Positions 50,770 through 58,141 of a stretch of DNA of 64,000 bases are shown one piece after another (position 1 is the stretch's first letter; each line of letters starts with the position of its first letter). Location: contig DASYAU010000119.1 of the NCBI GenBank assembly GCA_036501185.1, positions 1 through 64,000 of the forward strand. Reading direction: 5' to 3'. The DNA is from Korobacter sp036501185. GTDB taxonomy: Bacteria; Acidobacteriota; Terriglobia; Terriglobales; Acidobacteriaceae. The notes under the pieces are model-generated. The model saw only the letters and a list, made by a program, of their open reading frames with translations. It was not told the DNA's origin and did not search any database. The translations under genes and the position numbers were made by a program.

Positions 50770-51489
50770 ATGAAGCGAACGCTAGCAGTTCTCCTGGGGC
50801 TCCTCATGGTTCCCCTCTTCACCTTTGCCAAAGAAGGCGAAAAAGAAGCCGACCGCGTCGAGGAAGCCGGCACCGTCATGGGCGAGATCCTCAACGTCCC
50901 CGACGACATTCCCAAGAACATTCTCGATCGCGCTGAGTGCGTCATCGTGCTGCCTTCGGTCAAAAAGTTCGCTATCGGTGTCGGCGGCAACTACGGTCGC
51001 GGCGTCATGACCTGTCGCAGCGGCAAAACCTTCCAGGGCAAGTGGAGCGGCGCCGCCATGTACGCGCTCGAAGGCGCTAACATTGGCTTCCAGCTCGGCG
51101 GACAGGAAACTGACTTCGTCCTCCTCATCATGAACGCCCGCGGCGCTCAATCGGTGCTGAAGAGCAAAGTGAAACTCGGTGCCGACGCCGCAGCCGCCGC
51201 TGGCCCCAAGGGTCGCGACGCCCAGGCCGCAACGGATGTCGTCATGCGCGCCGAAATCCTTTCCTACTCGCGTTCCCGCGGTCTCTTCGCCGGCATCTCG
51301 CTCGAAGGCACAACCCTCCGCAGCGACGACGGCGCCAATGAAAATCTCTACGGCAAACGCCTCGACGCCACTGACATCCTCGTGCACCACGCCGTCGGCA
51401 CGCCCGCCTCCGCTGCCAAACTAATCTCCGTCCTCAACCGCCACTCCCCCGTCAACAAATCCGAACCCAAATCCCTCCGCAACGACTAA
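50770..51489 (+). CDS. SYLF (Ysc84-like) domain exported lipid-binding protein
   Basis: 239 residues with a signal peptide (RTLAVLLGLLMVPLFTFA). The SYLF core runs from about 40 to 215: VPDDIPKNILDRAECVIVLP, KFAIGVGGNYGRGVMTCRSG, and QLGGQETDFVLLIMNARGAQ, then SYSRSRGLFAGISLEGTTLR. Eukaryotic relatives bind phosphoinositides; bacterial ones are usually periplasmic and of unclear role. It lies 3 bp after the M50 protease gene and is surely cotranscribed, suggesting a membrane-related process shared with the protease. Confidence 0.9.
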   Translation: MKRTLAVLLGLLMVPLFTFAKEGEKEADRVEEAGTVMGEILNVPDDIPKNILDRAECVIVLPSVKKFAIGVGGNYGRGVMTCRSGKTFQGKWSGAAMYALEGANIGFQLGGQETDFVLLIMNARGAQSVLKSKVKLGADAAAAAGPKGRDAQAATDVVMRAEILSYSRSRGLFAGISLEGTTLRSDDGANENLYGKRLDATDILVHHAVGTPASAAKLISVLNRHSPVNKSEPKSLRND

Positions 51490-51513
51490 AGGGTCGATCA
51501 ACTCAACGGATGC

Positions 51514-51606
51514 CCCAGGTTTGGCGATTTTCCAAACCTGGGTGTTTCCTCCCAACATTTCCACCTGTCATTGCGAGGCGCGCCTCCTTTGCGCGCTGCG
51601 GCAATC
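51514..51606. repeat. Composite intergenic repeat: hairpin A (copy 2) plus element C (copy 2)
   Basis: CCCAGGTTTGG (51514-51524), loop CGATTTT, CCAAACCTGGG (51532-51542). TGTCATTGCGAG then starts at 51566, and element C closes with GCGGCAATCC. The A stem is identical to the other three copies; only one loop base differs. Confidence 0.75.
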
Positions 51607-51719
51607 CCCCGAATGCAGCTACCTCCGCCGCTTCCAAAAGGCTCTCCAGCCCCGCTCTCTCACGTGGGAAGTGCTCCGAACCCTCACCCAACTCTCCCCC
51701 CCACAGTCCAACTCTCAAC

Positions 51720-51752
51720 TCCTTCGTGAAACCTTCGTGTCCTTCGTGTTCA
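51720..51752. repeat. CCTTCGTG heptamer-type repeats
   Basis: CCTTCGTG recurs three times around 51721-51748 (CTTCGTGAAACCTTCGTGTC then CTTCGTGTT). Related runs lie at 30854-30870 (ACGAAGG orientation) and near 46795. Confidence 0.45.
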
Positions 51753-51780
51753 AAGATTTTTCTCCCGCCGCTAAAAACAA

Positions 51781-51815
51781 AATCCCCACTCTACGCGCAT
51801 CGTAGAGCAGGGATT
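51781..51815 (-). terminator. Terminator after the M3 peptidase gene
   Basis: CTCTACG-CGCAT-CGTAGAG (51789-51807) is extended by AATCCC/GGGATT across a 2-nt internal loop. On the minus strand TTGTTTTTAG follows. It lies 30 bp past the stop at 51845. Confidence 0.7.
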
Positions 51816-51844
51816 CTCGAAACCTAACAGCTAATTGCTAATAG

Positions 51845-53875
51845 CTAATCACCTTTCGCAAACTCCATTCCCATCCACTTCTCAAACGCCGCCGTATTCT
51901 GCGGACGCCCCAGGAAGTTCTTCACCAGGTCATTCGCCGACACCGACCCGCCCGGCTCCAGCACAGTATGCCGGTACCGCATCGCCGTCGGCCCTCCAGT
52001 CAAGTCTTCCGGATGAAACTGCGCGAAGAAGTCTTCCGCGATCACCTTGTCCCACATGTACGTGTAGTACGCCGACCCGTATCCCGCCAGGTGCCCGAAC
52101 GCCGCGAAACTCGAAGCGTCCGCCGGTATGCTCGCCAGCAGCGTGTGCGTCTTGTAAGCCCGCATCACAACCTCTCCCGGATCCACCTCCGCCGGCGGAT
52201 CTTTGTACACGTCAAACGAAATTGCGCTGTATGCCGTCTGCCGCTGCACCCACGACGCGCGACCATACGCCGACGCCCTATCCATCCGCTCCACCAGTTC
52301 CGCCGGGATCGGCTCATTCGTCTTGTAGTGCAGCGCGAACTTCGCCAGCACATGCGGGTCGTGCATCCACTCCTCCAGCATCTGCGACGGAGCTTCCACG
52401 AAGTCCCCCTCCATCGTGATCCCCGAAATCCCCGCCCACTGCTGCTGTCCGCCGAGAATGTGGTGCATCAGGTGCCCGAACTCGTGGAAGAACGTCACCA
52501 CGTCGTCGTAGTCCATCAGCCCCGCATCGTCCGCCGTCGGTAAAGGCAAATTGCAAATCAGCGCCGCCTCCGGCAACTGCTTCCCGCGGATCCCCTGCAG
52601 CACCGGCGCCATCTCCGCGTGCTTGTACTTCCCCTCCCGCGGATGCATGTCCAAATAAAAACGCCCGATCGGCTTCCCGTCCGCCAACACATCCCACGTC
52701 TCCACCGTCGGCGCCCACCCGGGCACGTTCGGCTCCTGTCGGAACGTCAGGTGGAACAGCGCCGCTGCCGTGTCGAGCACGCCCTTCTTCACCCGCTCGT
52801 ACGGGAAGTACGGCCGCACCGATTGTGAATCGAAATTGAATTCCGACCGCCGTACCAGCTCCGAGTAATACCGGTTCTCGTAGTCGAAAACCTCCGTCGC
52901 ATTCGGGTCTGTCTTTCGCTTTTCCGCCAGCAGCATGGCGTATTCGCGCTCTGCAATCGGCTTCGTCGCCGCATCCAGTTCGCCGATGAACTTCGCCACT
53001 GCGCCGTCCGTCTGCGCCATCTTGTCCGCCGCATCGAACGCTGCCGCCGACTTGTATCCCACCGCCTGCGCAATCTCGTAATGCTCTTCCAGCAGCTTCT
53101 TCAGCACCTCGAGGTTCTTCGGATACGCCCGCTGCGAAAACGTTTCATAAAACCGCCGCCGCAGCGCGTCGCTCTTCGCGAAATCCATCACCGGAAAATA
53201 GTCTGGATAATTTGTCGTCAACTTGATCTTCCCGTCCGGCCCCGGCTTATGCGCATCGAGAAAATCCTTCGGCACTCCCTCCAGCTCACTCGCGTCCGCC
53301 TCGATGCTTCGCGTATCGTCCGAGATGTTGCGGTCGTACATCGAGCTGTCTTCTGCCAGCTCGTCCTGCACCTTCTTGATCTTCGCTCGCGTCGCTGCGT
53401 CCTTGTCCACGCCTGCCAGCCGGTACTCCAGCAGCGTCCGCTTCACGTAATACCGCGTCGCCGCATCCGCTCCGCTCAAATCGATCGCCTGCAGCGCGTG
53501 ATACACGTCCTGGTTCAGGCTGATTTCCGTCGTCACGCCGGCGATCTTCACCGTCATCGCTGTCGCTTTATCGCGGAACCCCGCATCCGGATGCACCTGT
53601 TGCATCAACCCCGAAAAAAATCCCGCCGTCCCCAGTTCTCGCACCGCCTCGTCATACGGCTCCAGCGTGTTGGATACCGTGCGTGGCCCCTTTACCGCCA
53701 GCAACTGCACAATCGCCTTCTGTCCCGCCGCGATGTGATCGTTCTCCTGCTTCTCGAACCCCGCCGCATCCGGCGTTGCGCTCCACAGCGGCGCCTGCGT
53801 TTTCAGATCCTGCGCCCCCGCCGCCGCCCCCAGCAGAATCCCCACAACAATTACCCACCGACAGACGAATCTCAT
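51845..53875 (-). CDS. Exported M3-family zinc metallopeptidase (thimet/oligopeptidase type)
   Basis: 676 residues. A signal peptide (RFVCRWVIVVGILLGAAAGA) is followed by the helical M3 fold. The zinc site FFHEFGHLMHHILGG lies at about residue 460, with a downstream Glu in EGDFVEAPSQMLEEW as third ligand, and YYTYMWDKVIAEDFF near the C-terminus. It should digest short peptides in the periplasm. The start was set at ATG 53875; a TTG two codons upstream is closer to the GAGGTG ribosome-binding site and is possible. It is a monocistronic minus-strand gene flanked by repeat-rich gaps on both sides. Confidence 0.92.
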   Translation of the reverse strand: MRFVCRWVIVVGILLGAAAGAQDLKTQAPLWSATPDAAGFEKQENDHIAAGQKAIVQLLAVKGPRTVSNTLEPYDEAVRELGTAGFFSGLMQQVHPDAGFRDKATAMTVKIAGVTTEISLNQDVYHALQAIDLSGADAATRYYVKRTLLEYRLAGVDKDAATRAKIKKVQDELAEDSSMYDRNISDDTRSIEADASELEGVPKDFLDAHKPGPDGKIKLTTNYPDYFPVMDFAKSDALRRRFYETFSQRAYPKNLEVLKKLLEEHYEIAQAVGYKSAAAFDAADKMAQTDGAVAKFIGELDAATKPIAEREYAMLLAEKRKTDPNATEVFDYENRYYSELVRRSEFNFDSQSVRPYFPYERVKKGVLDTAAALFHLTFRQEPNVPGWAPTVETWDVLADGKPIGRFYLDMHPREGKYKHAEMAPVLQGIRGKQLPEAALICNLPLPTADDAGLMDYDDVVTFFHEFGHLMHHILGGQQQWAGISGITMEGDFVEAPSQMLEEWMHDPHVLAKFALHYKTNEPIPAELVERMDRASAYGRASWVQRQTAYSAISFDVYKDPPAEVDPGEVVMRAYKTHTLLASIPADASSFAAFGHLAGYGSAYYTYMWDKVIAEDFFAQFHPEDLTGGPTAMRYRHTVLEPGGSVSANDLVKNFLGRPQNTAAFEKWMGMEFAKGD

Positions 53876-53979
53876 CGCCAATTTTCACCTCGTAAACTTC
53901 GTAAAGAGAGCACCTGAAGTTACCACGCCTTCAGAATCCCCAATCCGCATTCATCCCAACCCGTCGCCCGCCCGGGTGC

Positions 53980-54094
53980 CCCAGGTTTGGCGGTTTTCCA
54001 AACCTGGGTCTTTCCTTCGCGCCAGCCCACACCACCGTCTCCATTCCACCGCCCTCCCTTGTCATCCTCAGGAGCGCAGCGACGAAGGACCTGC
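53980..54094. repeat. Composite intergenic repeat: hairpin A (copy 3) plus element B (copy 3)
   Basis: CCCAGGTTTGG (53980-53990), loop CGGTTTT, CCAAACCTGGG (53998-54008). Element B (TGTCATCCTCAGGAGCGCAG ... GACGAAGGACCTGC) starts at 54060. The order and the 80-bp offset match the composite at 39651-39765, and the linker is also similar (GCGCCAG followed by CCACC-rich sequence). Confidence 0.75.
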
Positions 54095-54103
54095 TGTTGG
54101 CTC

Positions 54104-54164
54104 CTTACCTAACGGCTGAGCGCTAACAGCCTCTCTCTTTACCTGAAACTCGACACCTGAAACC
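54104..54164. repeat. CTAACAGC / ACCTGAA composite heptanucleotide repeat
   Basis: TTACCTAACGGCTGAGCG, CTAACAGCCTCTCTCTTT, then ACCTGAAACTCGACACCTGA. A longer version of the same order occurs at 55614-55691. Confidence 0.5.
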
Positions 54165-54259
54165 ACATTTTGCTGCGCCCACCATCCGCTCCCCGCTGTC
54201 ACCAACGTGCATTCCACAACTCTCATTCCGCAACGTACAATCTCCCCCCGGAGGTTTCA

Positions 54260-55000
54260 ATGTCCCTCCCTCGCCTCGCCGTCGCCGTCCTTCTCGCCGC
54301 TCCTCTCGTAGCGCAAGTTCCAGAAGGCGCCGTCCACATGCGCCTCGTCAGCGTCACCGTCCCAACCTGGCGACACTCGCCTTTCACCGCCTCCGTCGAT
54401 ACCCAATGGGTCCGCCAGCTCTCCGACGGCACCACCATCACCCTCAAGAACCACCGCACCATCGCCCGCGACAACGCCGGACGCGTCTTCCAGGAACGTC
54501 GCCAACTTGTCCCCGACGACGGACAGCACAAGTCCGACATCACCGAAATCGACATCCTCGACCCCGTCGCCCACTTGCGTTACATCTGCTACCCCGACGC
54601 GAACACTTGCCACGCCTCCCAGTTCAACGGCATGCCCGCCTCCCGTCCCGACGACCTCCCGCACGTCACCACCGCCCGCAAAGAAAACCTCGGCTCCAAA
54701 GATTTCGACGGCTTTCAAGCCACAGGCACCCTCGAAGACGGCGTCATCTCATCCGGCGCCATCGGCAACGACACCCCCATCTCCGTCACCCGCGAATTCT
54801 GGTACTCACCGAAACTCGGCTTCAACCTCAGCAGCCATCGCCACGACCCGCGCTTCGGCACCCAGACCTTCGAAGTTTCCAACATCGTCGCCGGTCAACC
54901 CGACCCCAAACTCTTCCAGGTCCCGGAAGGCTTCAAGATCCTCCGCGAAGGCGTTCCTCCAAGCCTCTACCACGACAACCGCGACGAACCGACCCGATAA
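54260..55000 (+). CDS. Exported protein of unknown function
   Basis: 246 residues from the ATG at 54260; GGAGG lies 6 nt upstream and a signal peptide begins there (SLPRLAVAVLLAAPLVAQ), so the 30-codon longer frame is rejected. The mature part is strand-rich (RQLSDGTTITLKNHRTIARD, RVFQERRQLVPDDGQHKSDI, DFDGFQATGTLEDGVISSGA, REFWYSPKLGFNLSSHRHDP), resembling the beta-sheet outer-membrane lipoprotein-carrier-like proteins often seen in this phylum. It ends FQVPEGFKILREG. No catalytic motif; probably periplasmic. Confidence 0.78.
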   Translation: MSLPRLAVAVLLAAPLVAQVPEGAVHMRLVSVTVPTWRHSPFTASVDTQWVRQLSDGTTITLKNHRTIARDNAGRVFQERRQLVPDDGQHKSDITEIDILDPVAHLRYICYPDANTCHASQFNGMPASRPDDLPHVTTARKENLGSKDFDGFQATGTLEDGVISSGAIGNDTPISVTREFWYSPKLGFNLSSHRHDPRFGTQTFEVSNIVAGQPDPKLFQVPEGFKILREGVPPSLYHDNRDEPTR

Positions 55001-55019
55001 CACCCGATTCTCCGGGTGC

Positions 55020-55104
55020 CCCAGGTTTGGCGGTTTTCCAAACCTGGGTATTCGTTCTCAGCCCGAAGGGCATTTTTCCCTAGCCCAGGACCGCAGGTCC
55101 TGGG
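55020..55104. repeat. Hairpin A (copy 4) followed by hairpin D
   Basis: CCCAGGTTTGG (55020-55030), loop CGGTTTT, CCAAACCTGGG (55038-55048). GCCCGAAGGGC follows, then CCCAGGACC-GCA-GGTCCTGGG (55084-55104). The A copy starts 20 bp after the stop of the upstream gene, so it may act as a 3' end structure. Confidence 0.7.
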
Positions 55105-55228
55105 GATGACCACGCCGAACTCCATGCCCGGAGCGCACCTTTCCCTCATCCCGCGGCTGCCGTTCTTCTTCACCCAACCCGCTTCCAACCCGAACTCAGA
55201 ACCTCGCCGCGACACCCCAAAAATCCCG

Positions 55229-55256
55229 ACATCTGACACCTGAAACTCGACACCCG
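55229..55256. repeat. ACCTGAA/ACCTGAC heptanucleotide repeat
   Basis: CTGACACCTGAAACTCGACA, the same repeat family as at 17930, 54141 and 55656. Confidence 0.45.
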
Positions 55257-55340
55257 TTTTTCCTTCCTCCAACCTCGCCCCAAACATCAACCCTAAAAGC
55301 ACCACCAAAATCACCCACGCCATCCCCCACCCTCCCAAAA

Positions 55341-55404
55341 CAAAAAGGCCGCTGGCTCCTCGCCAACGACCCAAAAAACAAAACCGACGTCGCCGTCGGT
55401 TTTT
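55341..55404. terminator. Back-to-back terminators between the exported-protein gene and priA
   Basis: AAACCGACG-TCGC-CGTCGGTTT (55381-55402) is followed by TTC on the plus strand and by TTGTTTTTT on the minus strand. About 10 bp to its left, CGCTGGC and GCCAACG flank a 5-nt loop, with TTTTTG on the minus strand (55341-55346), a second terminator suited to transcripts arriving from priA. Confidence 0.65.
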
Positions 55405-55613
55405 CTTACTCTCTATATTCAGAATACCAAACCAAGGGGGGTAAAACTGACACTTTTTCCAAATTTATATTTGCCGCGTTCTCATCGCCTTGCGAGGAAA
55501 ATCGCGTTTTTTGCCTCTTGACAAAAAAATTTGTGATAAGCCTCCACTTAGCTCAAAGGTGCAATCCACGTCCCTTTTCGGAACGAAGTCTGCGAAACAC
55601 AACGCAATCCCGC
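55405..55613. other. AT-rich intergenic stretch without gene
   Basis: Between the paired terminators and the repeat block before priA. It is richer in A/T than any neighbouring DNA and contains TTGACA at 55518-55523 but no -10 at 16-18 bp. No ORF or stable hairpin is evident; an unannotated small RNA is possible but unsupported. Confidence 0.4.
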
Positions 55614-55691
55614 CTTACCTAACAGCTTATAGCTAAAAGCTAAAAGCCTCCCTCTTTTCCTGAAACCTAACACCTGACACCTGAAACCTGC
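55614..55691. repeat. CTAACAGC / ACCTGAA composite heptanucleotide repeat next to the priA stop
   Basis: ACCTAACAGCTTATAGCTAA, AGCTAAAAGCCTCCCTCTTT, then CCTGAAACCTAACACCTGAC and ACCTGAAACC. It matches the order of the 54104-54164 block and ends a few bases from the priA stop codon. Confidence 0.55.
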
Positions 55692-55692
55692 G

Positions 55693-58137
55693 TTACATCA
55701 AGCTCAACGCATCCACATCCACCATCACTGCCGTTCGCGGAATCTTTTTCTGCCCCGCGTGCGCCATCATCTCCCGCAAAACCGCGTTCAATCTCTCCCG
55801 CGACTTCGACTTCAAAATGAAGTGATACCGGTAATCGTTTTTCAGTTTCTCAATCGGCGCCGCCGCCGGACCCATCACCCGCACACCCTCATGCGGCGCG
55901 CTCTCGAACCACTTCCCCAGCACCCCCGACCACGTCAGCGCATCGTTCAATTTATCGCTGCGTACCACCACGTTCGCCAGCGCCGCGTACGGCGGATAAT
56001 GCATCCAGCTCCGCAGCCGTGACTCTTTTTCGTAGAACCCGAAAAAGTCGTGATGCGACGCATATTCCACCACGTAATGCTCCGGATGGTAGCTCTGCAT
56101 CAGCACCTTCCCCGGCGTGTCCCCACGCCCGGCGCGTCCCGCCACCTGGGTCAGCAGTTGGAACGTCCGCTCCGCCGCGCGAAAATCCGGCATCCCCAGC
56201 GCCGCATCCGCTCCCACCACGCCCACCAGCGTCACCCCGTGAATGTCGTGTCCCTTCGCAATCATCTGCGTCCCCACCAGCAGATCGATCTCGCGATTGT
56301 GCAGTGCGGAAAGCATATTCTCGAGGTCATCTCTCCCGCGCACCGTATCGCGATCCAATCGTCCGATTCTCGCCTTCGGAAACGTCGCATGCAGCAGCTC
56401 TTCCAGCTTCTCCGATCCCATTCCGAAGAATTGAATATGCTCGCTATGGCACTTCGGACAAGTTCGTGGCACCGGTGCCAGAAACCCGCAGTAGTGGCAC
56501 ATCAGTTTGCGATCGCGCTTGTGATACGTCAGCGCAATCGCGCAATTCCTGCATTGGATGGTCTCCCCGCACGCGCGGCACAGCACGAAGTTCGCAAACC
56601 CGCGCCGGTTCAGCAGGATCATCGCCTGCTCGCCTTTTTCCAGCCGCGCATTCACCTCCTCCACCAGCCTCCGCGACAAAACGGATTCGTGTCCCGTCTC
56701 CTGGAACTCCATCCGCATGTCCACCACTTCCACCTCCGGCAGCGGACGCGCCTGCACCCGCCCCGGCAGCGAAAGTAGCGCATATTTCTTCTTCTCTGCG
56801 TTGTAATACGACTCCATCGAAGGCGTCGCCGACCCCAGCACCACCGTCGCGCCCGTCATCTTCGCCCGCATTACCGCCACATCGCGCGCGTGATACCGCG
56901 GCACTTCCTCCTGCTTGTACGAATGATCGTGCTCTTCATCCACGATAATCAGCGCCAAATCCGCGACGGGCGCAAACACCGCCGACCGCGTCCCCACCAC
57001 CATGCGCTTCTCGCCGCGTCGAATCTGGTGCCACTGCTCAGCCCTCTCATCGTCCGAAAGCCCCGAATGCAAAATCGCCACCTGGTCTCCGAAAATCTCG
57101 TACAGATCGGCCGCCACCGCCGGCGTCAGCCCAATCTCCGGCACCAGCAAGATCGCGGATCTCCCCGCCAGCAGCACCTCTTGCATCGCCGACAAATACA
57201 CCGCCGTCTTCCCCGACCCCGTCACCCCATGCAGCAGCGCCGAAGTAAATGTCCGCGAATCCACCCCCGTATTGATAAATCGCAGCGCCTCCTGCTGCGC
57301 CGGAGTAAACAGGAACTCCAACTTCCGCGGCTTCAACGACGAAACGCTGAACCCCGCCGGCTCCTCCACAATCTCCACAATCCCGCGCTTCACCAAAGTT
57401 TGCAGCGTCGACCGTGGCACCGCCTTCCCATCCGCCACCAGGTCGCGTAATTGGTCAACCCGCAATCGCCCGTCCGGCGCGGCTTTCAGCGCCAGCAAAA
57501 TCGACTGCTGGTTCGCATTGATCTTCCCGTTGACTTCTTTCAGTACCGCGACGTCCACTGTCCGCGACGCATCCCGCACCGCCGACAAATCCTCACGCGC
57601 AATCCACTTCTTCGCCGTCATCGTCCGGAAAACTTCACGCGATGCTCCCGTCGCGCTCCTCAACGACTGCTCCCGAATCACCTCACCGCCCGCGAGATGA
57701 TTCAGCACCGAATACTCCAGCATCTGGTGTTCCGTATCTTTCTTCGCTCGCAGCGACGACCCAACCTCCGCCCCCGCGTACAGCGCTTCCTGTCCTTTGT
57801 CGGTAATTCGATACCCCGTCGCCCGCCGGAACTCCGCGCCCAGCGGCAGCATCGTGCGAAACACCTCGCCCAGCGGCGCGATGTAATAGCTCGCAATCCA
57901 ACGCCCCAGTTCGATCAGTTGTTCGTTGAGTACCGGGTCGCTGTCGAGCACCGACAGCACCAGCTTCGCTTCCACTGGCGGCGGATCGTCATGCACCTTC
58001 ACCACCACGCCCGAAAGCTTCTGCTGACGAAACGGCACCATCACTCGCGCGCCCACCGCGGGATCAGCGCCTTCAATTTTATAAGTGAAATTCGCATCCA
58101 GCGGCACCGGAAGCGCGACGTCGCAGAAGCGCGCCAT
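55693..58137 (-). CDS. priA: Primosomal protein N' (replication restart helicase)
   Basis: 814 residues. The N-terminal 3'-DNA-binding domain starts ARFCDVALPVPLDANFTYKI. The helicase has Walker A GVTGSGKTAVYL, DEEHD (IIVDEEHDHSYKQEEVPRYH) and motif VI QVAGRAGRG. The zinc-binding insert carries four CxxC pairs (CRACGETIQCRNC, CHYCGFLAPVPRTCPKC). It recognises stalled forks and reloads the replisome. It is the last gene of the leftward operon, 4 bp after the uracil-DNA glycosylase gene, and its 3' end abuts a heptamer repeat block. Confidence 0.96.
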   Translation of the reverse strand: MARFCDVALPVPLDANFTYKIEGADPAVGARVMVPFRQQKLSGVVVKVHDDPPPVEAKLVLSVLDSDPVLNEQLIELGRWIASYYIAPLGEVFRTMLPLGAEFRRATGYRITDKGQEALYAGAEVGSSLRAKKDTEHQMLEYSVLNHLAGGEVIREQSLRSATGASREVFRTMTAKKWIAREDLSAVRDASRTVDVAVLKEVNGKINANQQSILLALKAAPDGRLRVDQLRDLVADGKAVPRSTLQTLVKRGIVEIVEEPAGFSVSSLKPRKLEFLFTPAQQEALRFINTGVDSRTFTSALLHGVTGSGKTAVYLSAMQEVLLAGRSAILLVPEIGLTPAVAADLYEIFGDQVAILHSGLSDDERAEQWHQIRRGEKRMVVGTRSAVFAPVADLALIIVDEEHDHSYKQEEVPRYHARDVAVMRAKMTGATVVLGSATPSMESYYNAEKKKYALLSLPGRVQARPLPEVEVVDMRMEFQETGHESVLSRRLVEEVNARLEKGEQAMILLNRRGFANFVLCRACGETIQCRNCAIALTYHKRDRKLMCHYCGFLAPVPRTCPKCHSEHIQFFGMGSEKLEELLHATFPKARIGRLDRDTVRGRDDLENMLSALHNREIDLLVGTQMIAKGHDIHGVTLVGVVGADAALGMPDFRAAERTFQLLTQVAGRAGRGDTPGKVLMQSYHPEHYVVEYASHHDFFGFYEKESRLRSWMHYPPYAALANVVVRSDKLNDALTWSGVLGKWFESAPHEGVRVMGPAAAPIEKLKNDYRYHFILKSKSRERLNAVLREMMAHAGQKKIPRTAVMVDVDALSLM

Positions 58138-58141
58138 GCGC

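Larger units (their letters stand above)
51490..51844. other. Intergenic region with repeat modules and the M3 peptidase terminator
   Basis: The 355-bp convergent gap contains, in order, hairpin A copy 2, element C copy 2, CTTCGTG heptamer repeats, a terminator hairpin and a short run of CTAACAGCTAATTGCTAATA-type repeats at 51823-51848. Two small ORFs crossing it are made of repeat sequence and are not credible genes. Confidence 0.6.
53876..54259. other. Repeat-rich intergenic region between the M3 peptidase and an exported-protein gene
   Basis: The 384-bp divergent gap holds hairpin A copy 3, element B copy 3 and a CTAACAGC/ACCTGAA repeat block. Promoters for both flanking genes must lie here, but none is clear. 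No coding sequence seen. Confidence 0.55.

Noticed and set aside
51510..51827. Small ORFs starting MPQVWRFSKPG at 51510 and 55016.
   Set aside because: Both begin inside hairpin A; the shared N-terminus is the translated repeat, not protein homology.
55518..55523. TTGACA as a -35 box in the gap before priA.
   Set aside because: No -10 at 16-18 bp spacing on the plus strand and no gene downstream on that strand.
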